The notes under the pieces are model-generated. The model worked only from the letters and a program-made list of their open reading frames with translations, ran no database searches and was not told the origin of the DNA. Source: SW-4-43-9 sp047617985 (GTDB taxonomy: Archaea; Nanohalarchaeota; Nanosalinia; Nanosalinales; Nanosalinaceae). From it: a stretch of 64,000 nt of DNA. Location of the stretch: positions 1 to 64,000 of the forward strand of contig JBLGBS010000001.1 in NCBI GenBank assembly GCA_047617985.1. The letters are read 5' to 3'. This document shows, piece after piece, positions 23,873 through 32,679 of this stretch. Made by a program: the position numbers and the translations under genes. Position 1 is the stretch's first letter. Every line of letters starts with the position of its first letter.

Positions 23873-25009
23873 ATGGAGGAAAAGTTCGGCATAGTAGTAG
23901 CTATCGGACTCGCAGTTTTCGGACTTGCATTTGTAGCTAACAGCGCTGACGGAGGGTTTCTGACAGATGATGATCAGGAAACCGAGAGCGTTTTCATAGA
24001 CAAGAGCTACGGCAAGCTCGGAGAATCCAACCCGGATGACAGAGTGATAAATTTCGGCGATTTCACAGTAGGAGAAGCACGAGGTGATATCAGAGCTTAC
24101 CGAAACGAAAGAGCATCAATATCTGACAGTCTGTTCGGAGGCGAAAACATAGTTTTCAGGTACAATGCCACACAGCCGAGGACAGGAAATGTTACGTTTG
24201 AAGTTCTCGGCAGAGAAGGCCAGGGCGATGTATATGTAGAAGTGAACGGCCAGAGATATTTCTCAGAACCTTTAATTGCAACAGGATCTCCAACAGTTCA
24301 AATCCCGCAGAGCGGTCTAAAACCAGGGATTAACCGTTTCGAGATCGGAGTTGAAAGAAGTTCGTTCTTTGGATCCACAAACTATGCGCTGGAGGAAGTT
24401 GAGGCAAGAGTAAACGATAGAAAGTTCCACGATTATGAAGACAATTTCCAGATCTACAGCTACGAACTTGAGGACTACGTTGAAAGCCCGCTGACATTTA
24501 CTATAACGGATTCGGTCAAAACCTCGCCTCTTGATATAACTATAAATGATCAGACGGTTTACTCGAAGGAGCAGGTTAGATCGCAGGAAGAAGTTGAGAT
24601 AACACCAAGAAACGCAAACCTTGACCCTGGTTCGAACGAGATCACGTTCTCAACCAATCAGCCTTCAGAATACAATATAGACAACGCACAGATTACAATG
24701 AGATATATTGGGAATGTGGAGAGGCAGAACATCGAGTTCGATTTCGAGTTAAACCAGGATCAGCTCGACTTGGCGAATCAGGAGGAAACATCTGAGGAAA
24801 TTAGCTTCGAATACCAGAATCTACTGCCTTCCCCAAGACCTGTAAAAATAGCGCTGAACGACTTCCAGACCACGATGACACCTGAAAACGGGGAAAACAC
24901 GGTTGAGCTGGAAGAAGGTTTAATTCAGGAAGAAAACAGCTTTTCATTCAGAAGCAATGGAACATACCAGCTAGACAACTTGAGGATACAGACTGAAGGT
25001 GGAGAATAG
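23873..25009 (+). CDS. Membrane-anchored beta-rich surface protein, unknown
   Basis: A 378-residue protein. Residues 5-24 (FGIVVAIGLAVFGLAFVANS) form a signal anchor and the rest is predicted extracellular. It shows alternating strands with three repeats of a beta-sandwich-like unit: VTFEVLGREGQGDVYVEVNG, FTITDSVKTSPLDITINDQ and ISFEYQNLLPSPRPVKIALN, each followed by a G-x-N-x-F/V-x-F/V element (PGINRFEIGV, PGSNEITFST, NGENTVELEE). I do not recognise the family. It overlaps the next gene by 1 nt, so the two are probably partners. Confidence 0.65.
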   Translation: MEEKFGIVVAIGLAVFGLAFVANSADGGFLTDDDQETESVFIDKSYGKLGESNPDDRVINFGDFTVGEARGDIRAYRNERASISDSLFGGENIVFRYNATQPRTGNVTFEVLGREGQGDVYVEVNGQRYFSEPLIATGSPTVQIPQSGLKPGINRFEIGVERSSFFGSTNYALEEVEARVNDRKFHDYEDNFQIYSYELEDYVESPLTFTITDSVKTSPLDITINDQTVYSKEQVRSQEEVEITPRNANLDPGSNEITFSTNQPSEYNIDNAQITMRYIGNVERQNIEFDFELNQDQLDLANQEETSEEISFEYQNLLPSPRPVKIALNDFQTTMTPENGENTVELEEGLIQEENSFSFRSNGTYQLDNLRIQTEGGE

Positions 25010-27903
25010 TGAACTGGGGAAAGGCGATCGGACTTCTGATTCTGATGCTTTTGACTTTCCCGATAGGAGGTTTTATCTGGGTTCCGCTACTTTTCTTCGG
25101 ATGGAAGTATGTCAAGTTCTGTATCAAGGTCGATCTAATAGTGATTTATCTGATTGTCCGTCTGCCTCTATGGCTGTTTATACAGCTTCCTCTTTACTCT
25201 CTCAAGATCAGCACGCAGAAGATAGATCACTTCTTCAGTCAGGGTTTCAATGCTTTGAACAGAAGGAGGAAGCTTTCAGCTTTCCTGATGATAGTTTTTG
25301 GAGCCTTTTTCCTGTTTTTGTTCCCGACAAACATGCAGGAGCTTAACATTCTCAGCGCCTACTTCTGGTGGAACAACTTCTGGGCTTATATGAGAATAAT
25401 AGTTGGAACTGTTGGAACTGTTATGATAATTCTAAGTTTGATTGAAACCTTCTCAGGTCAGGTAGCTCAGGGAGAAATGCCCGGCGAGTGGGCAAGATCC
25501 GAACTTTTCGCAGCGCCCGGAGATGCTGTAGGCCAAGGCGTTGATTCAGCTCAGAGAGCAGTTGAAGGAGTTCAGAAAGGCAGAAAGAAGGCAGATCAGA
25601 TGAAAGGTGTTTACAAAGACATAAGATCCGCTGAATTAGATAAAGGTGCTTTGAGATCTGCTGTACCTAAAGATATGACTAAGGTTTTAGCAGACCTGGC
25701 TGAGTCCATGGGTTTGAGAGCTGGTGCTGCTGAAGCCGGGGCAGCTGCGGCTTCCAATCCTCTTGGCTGGCTTGCCGTTGCGGTTTTCCTTCTGGCAATA
25801 CTGATATTTGTCGCACAGCTTGTGCTTGTAACAGTGTTTTTTGTGGGATATCTGCAGTTTATAGCTCCAATAGTTCTTGGGCCGGTAACAGCTGCTCTAG
25901 GTTTAGGATCTGACTACGGTAATTTCATAGGCGGAGAAGTCGCAGACAGATACCTAGCAGGTGTCCAGGTTAATGCAGATCAGTATGTTGATCCTGTTCT
26001 TGAAGCCAGGCAAAGAGTTTACTGCCTACTTCAGGGCCCTGCCTGTCTGAGACAGTGGAGGTTGAATAATACTAGAACCCCTGGTTCGGAGGCGGTAGGG
26101 GAACAGTATCTACTCGAGATTGACCGGTTTGAAGTAGGTTCCGGCGAGGAACTGGATATCGCCTACAAAGATAGAGATTACGAAATACCGGTTTCATTCG
26201 GTCTGTCAAACACTAGAAACGGTTTAAAGGGTATAAATGCATATAACGTGAGCTACAGGATAAGAGTGATAGATTTCGAGCAGGGTAGAGATGATCCTTA
26301 CTGCGATACAAACTGGAGGCCTATAAACGGTTACAGTATTGACGAAAGCGATGATGAAGGAGATTATGAGAGCAACGATCTCTATCCGGGCACGGCAGCG
26401 AGCACAGGTTTCCTGACGATGAATGATTTCACTTTGGAAGAATGTGGTTTGATGCAGCCGGGAGCCGGCCAGACAAGAACGGTTATACTTGACGTCAGAT
26501 ATGATTATTTCTCCCAGGCAACGCTTTACTTCGATGCAATGGCACGTGAAACACTTATCTCAGATCCAAGTATAGAGAAAAGCTGGAAGGAATCGGAAAC
26601 TGCTGATACACCGGTTAAGTCCGCTCTAAATGTTAACTCTCCTGTTCTGTACAATCAGGATCAGCTTCCATCCGGTAATGCGTCACAGCCGTTCGCTATG
26701 AGAGCGTCTCTTTACACAGAAGAGGATCAGGTCGAATACCAGATCAAGGACTTTGAAGTAAGGAAGTCCTCTCAGGTTGAGATAGCTGATAGATCAAACT
26801 GCAGGCTTACCAACGCTGGAAATGATAATATACTTGTTCCTTCAGGCCAGGCAGCATCAATAGTTACCAGCCTAGCTGAAGAACCGACAGAAGGAGATGA
26901 CAGAGAGACAGGTGTAACTTCCGGGGATGGAGATGTATCTACCGGGCCGAGCGATGTAGAAGGAGAGCCAAGATGGTTTGGTTCCGACAATAGTCCGCCT
27001 TTCTTCGGATGTACGATGCAGCTCAGCAACCCTCAAACCATAAGCCCTGAGGGAGAGACCCTCACAATGGGAGTAAGCTCGAATTATACCGTTAAGCTTC
27101 AAGAACCTCTTGAACAGTTCAGAGCTCTCAATTCAAGATGTGGAGATCTCAACTGCCCTCTGCTTGTTACACGGCAGTTTGCGAATGAACCAGGAAGAGA
27201 TACAGATAACTGGAAATATACATGTGAAGGGCCTGATGCCGGTAGAACAGGGCAGACAGCAGGTTGTTCGGTGGTCAACGGTGCGGAAGACTGGAGCCAG
27301 GTAGCAAGCAATATGATGACAGGGCCTGATAAGCTGGATGAACGTATAGATAGAGGAGAGATAGCCATAGATCCGGCTACATACGATGTTATAAATGGTA
27401 TTGGTGAGTACGGTCGTGAATCCAACGAAGGAGAGTACGCTATAGGTCTGACAGAATCCGAGATAGAAAAACTTGAGAACAGTAGAATTGATGAAGAAGA
27501 TGAAGAAGAACCGGCTAAGGGTTTTGCAATAGTCTCAAGAGCTGGTGGTGAAAGAGATGTTGAGATTATCGAACTAGAATATATTGTATGTGATCAGCGC
27601 GCTTCTGTCGAGGATTACAGAAGCTACTTTGAAACAGAAGTTATGTCGGGAGATGATAAGCTGATCAGTTTCGAGCCTGTTAGCTTGGACTGCAGTAATG
27701 TTCAGAACTCTGAGTATATCCAGGCAGCAGGGGATGTAAGTACTACCTCGACAGCCTTCGGCCCATTTGCTTATTTGACTGAGCTAGCAGCTAGAGGAAC
27801 GTATGAAAGCATCAAGAACGCTGTTTCCGAAGATAGTTCTGAGGACTGTGAAAATTTCAGGGCTTATGACCCTGATACTGAGGAATTGGAATGTGTTGGA
27901 TAG
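25009..27903 (+). CDS. Large polytopic membrane protein with Cys-containing ectodomain, unknown
   Basis: A 964-residue protein, GTG start overlapping the previous stop. Hydrophobic helices lie near residues 6-32, 41-63, 88-106 and 124-145. A soluble Ala/Gly-rich, partly helical stretch (150-250) follows, then a helix pair near 252-297. Residues 300-964 look extracellular, acidic and beta-rich, with about 14 cysteines. Within this part (about 365-560) the strand pattern ending in TPVKSALNVNSPVLYNQDQ resembles the three lipoproteins encoded downstream. No enzymatic motif is seen. The arrangement of a membrane platform plus large ectodomain suggests an envelope complex with the 378-residue neighbour and the lipoproteins. 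Confidence 0.65.
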   Translation: MNWGKAIGLLILMLLTFPIGGFIWVPLLFFGWKYVKFCIKVDLIVIYLIVRLPLWLFIQLPLYSLKISTQKIDHFFSQGFNALNRRRKLSAFLMIVFGAFFLFLFPTNMQELNILSAYFWWNNFWAYMRIIVGTVGTVMIILSLIETFSGQVAQGEMPGEWARSELFAAPGDAVGQGVDSAQRAVEGVQKGRKKADQMKGVYKDIRSAELDKGALRSAVPKDMTKVLADLAESMGLRAGAAEAGAAAASNPLGWLAVAVFLLAILIFVAQLVLVTVFFVGYLQFIAPIVLGPVTAALGLGSDYGNFIGGEVADRYLAGVQVNADQYVDPVLEARQRVYCLLQGPACLRQWRLNNTRTPGSEAVGEQYLLEIDRFEVGSGEELDIAYKDRDYEIPVSFGLSNTRNGLKGINAYNVSYRIRVIDFEQGRDDPYCDTNWRPINGYSIDESDDEGDYESNDLYPGTAASTGFLTMNDFTLEECGLMQPGAGQTRTVILDVRYDYFSQATLYFDAMARETLISDPSIEKSWKESETADTPVKSALNVNSPVLYNQDQLPSGNASQPFAMRASLYTEEDQVEYQIKDFEVRKSSQVEIADRSNCRLTNAGNDNILVPSGQAASIVTSLAEEPTEGDDRETGVTSGDGDVSTGPSDVEGEPRWFGSDNSPPFFGCTMQLSNPQTISPEGETLTMGVSSNYTVKLQEPLEQFRALNSRCGDLNCPLLVTRQFANEPGRDTDNWKYTCEGPDAGRTGQTAGCSVVNGAEDWSQVASNMMTGPDKLDERIDRGEIAIDPATYDVINGIGEYGRESNEGEYAIGLTESEIEKLENSRIDEEDEEEPAKGFAIVSRAGGERDVEIIELEYIVCDQRASVEDYRSYFETEVMSGDDKLISFEPVSLDCSNVQNSEYIQAAGDVSTTSTAFGPFAYLTELAARGTYESIKNAVSEDSSEDCENFRAYDPDTEELECVG

Positions 27904-28716
27904 CTACGAAAGCGTTAAGAATGATAGAATATTTCTTGTCCCAATAGCGAATCCTAGCACGGAGATCAGGAACAAGTAGTACATTTTCTCATCTCCTTCC
28001 ACGTTTCTGATAATATAGTAGACTGCAGGGACTATGATCAAAGTTTTCATGATAAACATTCCTGACAGCGAACCAAATATATCAATGAAGAATCGGGCTA
28101 GAACATGTTTCTCGGCTGTCCCCGGGAACATTAATGCTACCCCGGTTACTCCGGCATCGAAGTAGTGTGAGAAAACAGGGATATAGAACTGAGGTTTCAA
28201 GAGCTCAGGTCTGACTAGTTTGAGAATGCTGTATCCTGCTATAGAGGTTAAACCCATAACTGTCAGTATCATTATGAATCCGGAAAAGTTGTTTATCGAG
28301 TAGAAACTGAGCGAACCGAGCAGTAGAATTAAACCTACAGAGGATAGGGTCTGGTAGTACTTCAGATCTGTTTTCTCACCGACTTTTTTCGAAAATATAA
28401 TCGCTCCAACTACAAGTCCGAACATCAGGAAGTAGATGAAAGGTGTTTCCAAGAGTATAGTATCGAATGCGTTGATATCTTTGAGTGATCGAATGGAACC
28501 TCCTAGAAATACAAAAGGTGCGACGCCGATAAAGAATTCTCTGTCAAGATCTATATTTAGCTTCTTGATAGTGGGGTAGCCTATGTAGGCGGCTGCCAGA
28601 GCGAATACTGCTGAGTAAACAGCTGTGTTGAACGGGTTGTAGAAGACGGACTCGTTGACTATCGGCGTCCAGAACTTCTCCAGTAAAAAGCTTTTAACCC
28701 AACTAAACAAACTCAT
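27904..28716 (-). CDS. DUF63 family archaeal membrane protein
   Basis: A 270-residue integral membrane protein with about seven helices, matching the archaeal DUF63 layout. Marks are the N-terminal NPFNTAVYSAVFALAAAY, FVFLGGSIRSLKD, TPFIYFLMFG and the diagnostic FSHYFDAGVTGVALMF followed by EKHVLARFF. Function is unestablished. Its start codon lies only 9 nt from the divergent lipoprotein's start, so each gene's promoter sits in the other's coding region. Its stop abuts the previous gene's stop. Confidence 0.82.
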   Translation of the reverse strand: MSLFSWVKSFLLEKFWTPIVNESVFYNPFNTAVYSAVFALAAAYIGYPTIKKLNIDLDREFFIGVAPFVFLGGSIRSLKDINAFDTILLETPFIYFLMFGLVVGAIIFSKKVGEKTDLKYYQTLSSVGLILLLGSLSFYSINNFSGFIMILTVMGLTSIAGYSILKLVRPELLKPQFYIPVFSHYFDAGVTGVALMFPGTAEKHVLARFFIDIFGSLSGMFIMKTLIIVPAVYYIIRNVEGDEKMYYLFLISVLGFAIGTRNILSFLTLS

Positions 28717-28724
28717 TATATTGT

Positions 28725-29717
28725 ATGGAAAGGGATACTACGGTTTTAACTCTGTTGATCCTCACGGTGGTTGCATCAGGATGTGTACATTCAGGAGGTG
28801 GGGATGCGACTATAACTGAAGGCCCTGAGTCAGTTACTATACAGGAGGTGAGTGTCGATCCGTCGCAGATTTATGAGGGACAGAATGTTAGAGCTTCCCT
28901 AACTGCTTATAATTCAGGTAATCTTCCTGCTGAGGTTTTGGTAGGTGAGAATGGATCCCAGATGCTTACAGATTACTGTCCTGATATATTCGATAATAAC
29001 ATGGATAGGTTTTCCGCTTCGACATCAACAGTGGTGGAGACCAGAGAGGGTGAAGGCGCGAGTTATGCTCTTGATCCTGGTGAAAAAATAGATGTCGGCT
29101 GGGTTCTCCAGCAAGAAGGTAATGTACCTCTAAACGGCTTCAGATGTCCAATGTCTTTCTCCGTACCATTTAATTACAGCGTGGAAGCATACCGACAGGT
29201 ACAGATAAAACAGAACAGAGAAGTTGAGGGATCACCTCAGCTTAATTCGGAATCGTCCTCTGGCCCACTGGTTATGGCTATAGAGACACTGCCGGGTGCT
29301 ACAGGCCGTCAGGGCACATACATTACACCGGGCGGTGATACCGGAGATGAGAATATACAGCTGCTTATCCAGATGATAAATGAGGAGCCCCAGGAAGAAT
29401 ACAGAAAAGGATTGGTTGATGTCGCTGAGGAATCTTTCTATATCAGAGCTTCGGAGCCTCTAAGCCTAGATGAGGAGGTCGTGAATGGAGAATGGCAGGT
29501 TCAGGGAGATTATGGAGAGGGTTCCGAACCGAGATGCGAGATGCCTAATGCGGACTTCAGGATGTACCAGGGCAGAAGCTTCACGATACAGTGCAATATA
29601 CCGGTCACAGAAGACTTTGATCAGCCCAGTGTTCTTTCTGAGATAACCGCGGGTGTCAACTACACATATATCAAGGATGCGGGAGAGAGGACTGTAGAGG
29701 TGCAGACCCGTGGATAA
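28725..29717 (+). CDS. Surface lipoprotein 1 of a tandem trio
   Basis: A 330-residue lipoprotein: signal peptide residues 1-19 with lipobox VVASGC (Cys20), followed by a glycine-rich linker. Two Ig-like/CARDB-type beta-sandwich regions follow: the first begins SVDPSQIYEGQNVRASLTAY with N-SG-turns, the second after SSSGPLVMAIET. The protein ends in a Y-x-Y-x-K strand (GVNYTYIKDAGERTVEVQ). The signal has no twin arginine, so export is by Sec. The next gene overlaps by 8 nt. A predicted AT box (CTTTTAACC, 28690-28698) is inside the divergent DUF63 gene. Function is unknown. Confidence 0.75.
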   Translation: MERDTTVLTLLILTVVASGCVHSGGGDATITEGPESVTIQEVSVDPSQIYEGQNVRASLTAYNSGNLPAEVLVGENGSQMLTDYCPDIFDNNMDRFSASTSTVVETREGEGASYALDPGEKIDVGWVLQQEGNVPLNGFRCPMSFSVPFNYSVEAYRQVQIKQNREVEGSPQLNSESSSGPLVMAIETLPGATGRQGTYITPGGDTGDENIQLLIQMINEEPQEEYRKGLVDVAEESFYIRASEPLSLDEEVVNGEWQVQGDYGEGSEPRCEMPNADFRMYQGRSFTIQCNIPVTEDFDQPSVLSEITAGVNYTYIKDAGERTVEVQTRG

Positions 29718-30513
29718 CAGGTTAATGGTTTTGACGCTGGTCGTGGCTGCATCCGGCTGTATGCATACTTCCTCTATCGGGCCTTCACCGGCTTCATCGT
29801 CGGGGAGCGGTCTCCAGATACAGACATTTGACATATCCGATCAAAGCCTGAATCCAGGTCAGCCGGCCAGGATAACACTGGAGTTGAGAAATTACCATGA
29901 TCAGAGGGTGCCGATAGATGACATATCTCTATACAACACCGGTATGCTTGAGACAGAGAATCAAGGCTGTAATCCTTCATCTTCGGAGATCGAGCAGTCG
30001 AGAGAGGATTACGTCCCGACAGTTGAATGTTCGTGGAGGGTAACTGTGCCGGAGGAAAACATTGAAGGGTTTGATTCGAAGACGATCCCGGTAAAACTTA
30101 ATCTGGCGTATCAGTCGGAGCTTTCTAACTCCGATCAGCCGGTCAAGATTCATTTCCAGCCTCTATCTGAGATCGAGCAGACAAATGAAGTAGCGGAGAG
30201 CTTCTCCAACAGCGAGGTGCAGATGGATATTGAAACTGAGAGCCCTGTGCAGTTTGAAGGCTCTCCTGTAGCAGTAACGGTAAGAAACAGCGGTAACGGC
30301 AGGGTTGATTCGAATTATACTTTCAGCTACTTCCCTGAGCAGGTTCTTTCCAGCTGTCCTTCCGAGAAAAAACCTCTAATAGAGAGCGAAGCCAGCTTCA
30401 CCTGCGAGATAGAACCTCAGACCGAAAACTCCCAGACAAGGAATCTTGTTTTCTCCACATCTTATAAATACGTCAAAGCGCCAACACTTGATGTAGAGGT
30501 TGTTAACCGCTAA
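29710..30513 (+). CDS. Surface lipoprotein 2 of a tandem trio
   Basis: A 267-residue lipoprotein, start GTG 29710 set by GAGGTG 7 nt upstream and overlapping the previous gene. Lipobox VAASGC gives Cys17. It is shorter than its neighbours but has the same two-part plan: FDISDQSLNPGQPARITLELRN, then NSEVQMDIETESPVQFEGSP with an NSGNG turn, and a final YKYVKAPTLDVEVVNR strand. Cysteine pairs near residues 80 and 105 and near 215 and 235 may form disulfides. It overlaps the third lipoprotein by one base (TAATG). Confidence 0.75.
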   Translation: MDNRLMVLTLVVAASGCMHTSSIGPSPASSSGSGLQIQTFDISDQSLNPGQPARITLELRNYHDQRVPIDDISLYNTGMLETENQGCNPSSSEIEQSREDYVPTVECSWRVTVPEENIEGFDSKTIPVKLNLAYQSELSNSDQPVKIHFQPLSEIEQTNEVAESFSNSEVQMDIETESPVQFEGSPVAVTVRNSGNGRVDSNYTFSYFPEQVLSSCPSEKKPLIESEASFTCEIEPQTENSQTRNLVFSTSYKYVKAPTLDVEVVNR

Positions 30514-31550
30514 TGATCGAGAATAAGAACATAATGGTTTTGCTTTCGCTGGTTGTTGTTGCTTCAGGATGTGCACATACAGCAACTTCACAGACCAGTC
30601 AGGCGACTTCCGACAGTGTTTCGATAAACAATTTCTCAGCTTTTCCAAATAATAATGTTTACAACAATCAGAACGTTAGACTGGAGCTGACACTTCAGAA
30701 CGATGGTGAAGCAACCGCGGAAAACGTTAAAGCCCGTTTATTCAATGTTCCTTTCGGATCAGGAGACAGCGAATGGACAGGTCTTCAGAGCAGAACTGTC
30801 AGCTTTGGAACCCTTGAGCCAAGAGATGAGGAGGCCAATCTGCCGGCAAGAGAGTCAACAGAGTTCTGGAGTGCGGAGGCACCAAGCCTTGAGGATGGTG
30901 TTACAATTCCGTACCAGTTCATGACAGAGATATTCTACAACTACGAGACACAGGGAACCACAAGCATCACACTTATGAACCAGCAGCGGTTCAGAGAGGA
31001 AGGAAATCCTTCCAGACCAACGCTTGACACTACCAGTGGCCCGATCCAGATGGAGGTCAGAACCCGTTCACCGATAGTTTTCTATCCCGGCGATGGGAGT
31101 GACCGTCAGTCGGAGATGTGTGTGATAGTTACGAATAACGGTCAGGGAACACCGTTCTGGAGTAGCAATATAGAAGACGGAGATTACCAGGATATTGGAG
31201 AAGAGGAAAGAAACAAGGTCAGACTTAGAGTAGAAGATCAGGGCAGAATAGAGTTCAGCAACTCGGAATCCGGAGACGACTCTAATACCGCTATAGTTGA
31301 TATCTTTGGAAACAGAGGGATCGGATGCTTCAACATCAACGTGGACAATTGGAATCAAGGTGTAGGGCCACAGGAAGAAGTTCCGATCGTTATGACAGCA
31401 GATTATGGCTACTCCAAGGAGAGCTCAACGTCTGTAACAGTAACAGGCAGTGAAAGATTTGGGAGTCCAAGTTCCACAGATACAGGGGATAATGACAATT
31501 CTGACGACGATGAACCGGATATCGGCAGTCCGTCCTCACCAGGGAGCTGA
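30513..31550 (+). CDS. Surface lipoprotein 3 of a tandem trio
   Basis: A 345-residue lipoprotein with lipobox VVASGC (Cys20). It shares the plan of the two genes before it: YNNQNVRLELTLQNDGEATA, then a TTSGPIQMEVRTRSPIVFYP segment, a C-terminal strand ADYGYSKESSTSVTVTG, and a Ser/Asp-rich tail (residues 320-345) that is probably disordered. Of the three it is the closest match to the second half of the 964-residue membrane protein. It is 4 nt upstream of the next secreted protein. Function is unknown. Confidence 0.75.
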   Translation: MIENKNIMVLLSLVVVASGCAHTATSQTSQATSDSVSINNFSAFPNNNVYNNQNVRLELTLQNDGEATAENVKARLFNVPFGSGDSEWTGLQSRTVSFGTLEPRDEEANLPARESTEFWSAEAPSLEDGVTIPYQFMTEIFYNYETQGTTSITLMNQQRFREEGNPSRPTLDTTSGPIQMEVRTRSPIVFYPGDGSDRQSEMCVIVTNNGQGTPFWSSNIEDGDYQDIGEEERNKVRLRVEDQGRIEFSNSESGDDSNTAIVDIFGNRGIGCFNINVDNWNQGVGPQEEVPIVMTADYGYSKESSTSVTVTGSERFGSPSSTDTGDNDNSDDDEPDIGSPSSPGS

Positions 31551-31554
31551 TAAC

Positions 31555-32664
31555 ATGGAAAGGAAAGTTCTCTCAGCAATTTTTCTCCTTCTATTTGCTG
31601 GTTTAATTCATGCACAGCCCAGCTCTCCGACATTGGACAAAGCAAGTTATTCTCTGGGAGAGGGGTGGAACAGCGTCTCTTTTCCCTCAGAAAATATAGA
31701 TTTTGAATCTTTCAGACAGAAAGCCGAGGAAAACGGATGCAATCTCGTCGATTCTGATGGAAAGTATCTCTGGAGGCAGACAGGGGATACATGGGAAAAA
31801 GAGAATACTATCGACCACGGTGAAGCCTACTATGTTTTCACAGAGTTTGAATGCTCCTTCGTAATGGATCAAGAAGTATCTTATGAAGGAGAGTTTACTG
31901 TTGAAGAATCTGAGACAGATAGATTTGTTCTTAAGAGAATACCTTCGTCCCTAGATTTTGGAGAAATAGTTGATAGATGTGGTCTGGTTGAAAACAGTGA
32001 AGGATATACGACCTGGGTTCAAAGAGGAGGTAGCCCTGTATTGGATCTGGAACCTAATTGGGAGCATCCTCTTGAGCAGGACTCTTTCAACCCAACCCAG
32101 GGAGTTTACATCTACCCTGAATCAAGTTGTTCAATCACTATCGATGAAGAGGAATCTGATTCAGAGACTTCTTCCTCTGATGACACAGAGTCTTCAGATA
32201 ATGAGGAAACTTCGTCAGATGACAGCACTGAGGAGATACCTGAAAGCTCTTCCGATCTAGATGTTCCTTCTGGCTGGAGTTATGAAGGAGAGGTAGAACC
32301 GGAGAGGTTCGGGGTAAACAGTAACGGGGTTATGGTTTTGGAGGCTGAGAAATGCGGTAAAATATATTACCAGAAACAGTTTGACAGAGGTGAGAAACTG
32401 GAGTTTGATATTGGATTTAATGCTGAGAACTGGGAAGGATTAGCAGGTGTATGGTACACTGATTCAGATGGCGATCTAGTTCTTGATGATCAAAGCATTG
32501 ATAGATACACTGTTCAGGAGCCATCTGATCTAGATCTTAGTGGAACAGTAGAATTTACTCAGGGAGCTAATGGCTCGGTTCAGATTGGATTCTCCGCTGA
32601 CCCGGCGATATGTGATGAGGTTGGGAATGCGGAATTAAGAGTGAATAGAGTCGATAATAATTAA
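31555..32664 (+). CDS. Secreted protein with two GWNxxSxP-type domains and acidic Ser-rich linker
   Basis: A 369-residue exported protein. The signal peptide is MERKVLSAIFLLLFAGLIHA. Two related domains follow (about residues 25-105 and 115-195), each with a G-W-N/I-P strand, a CxLV...W turn, and ending in a Cys-containing strand (FECSFVMD and SSCSITID). The first has LGEGWNSVSFPSENIDF, resembling S-layer-associated domains in archaea. A linker rich in Ser, Asp and Glu (about 197-240) leads to a C-terminal beta domain (SGWSYEGEVEPERFGV to the end). ATG 31555 is chosen over 31450, which would run through the preceding lipoprotein gene. Confidence 0.7.
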   Translation: MERKVLSAIFLLLFAGLIHAQPSSPTLDKASYSLGEGWNSVSFPSENIDFESFRQKAEENGCNLVDSDGKYLWRQTGDTWEKENTIDHGEAYYVFTEFECSFVMDQEVSYEGEFTVEESETDRFVLKRIPSSLDFGEIVDRCGLVENSEGYTTWVQRGGSPVLDLEPNWEHPLEQDSFNPTQGVYIYPESSCSITIDEEESDSETSSSDDTESSDNEETSSDDSTEEIPESSSDLDVPSGWSYEGEVEPERFGVNSNGVMVLEAEKCGKIYYQKQFDRGEKLEFDIGFNAENWEGLAGVWYTDSDGDLVLDDQSIDRYTVQEPSDLDLSGTVEFTQGANGSVQIGFSADPAICDEVGNAELRVNRVDNN

Positions 32665-32679
32665 GAAAAAAAGAAGAAT

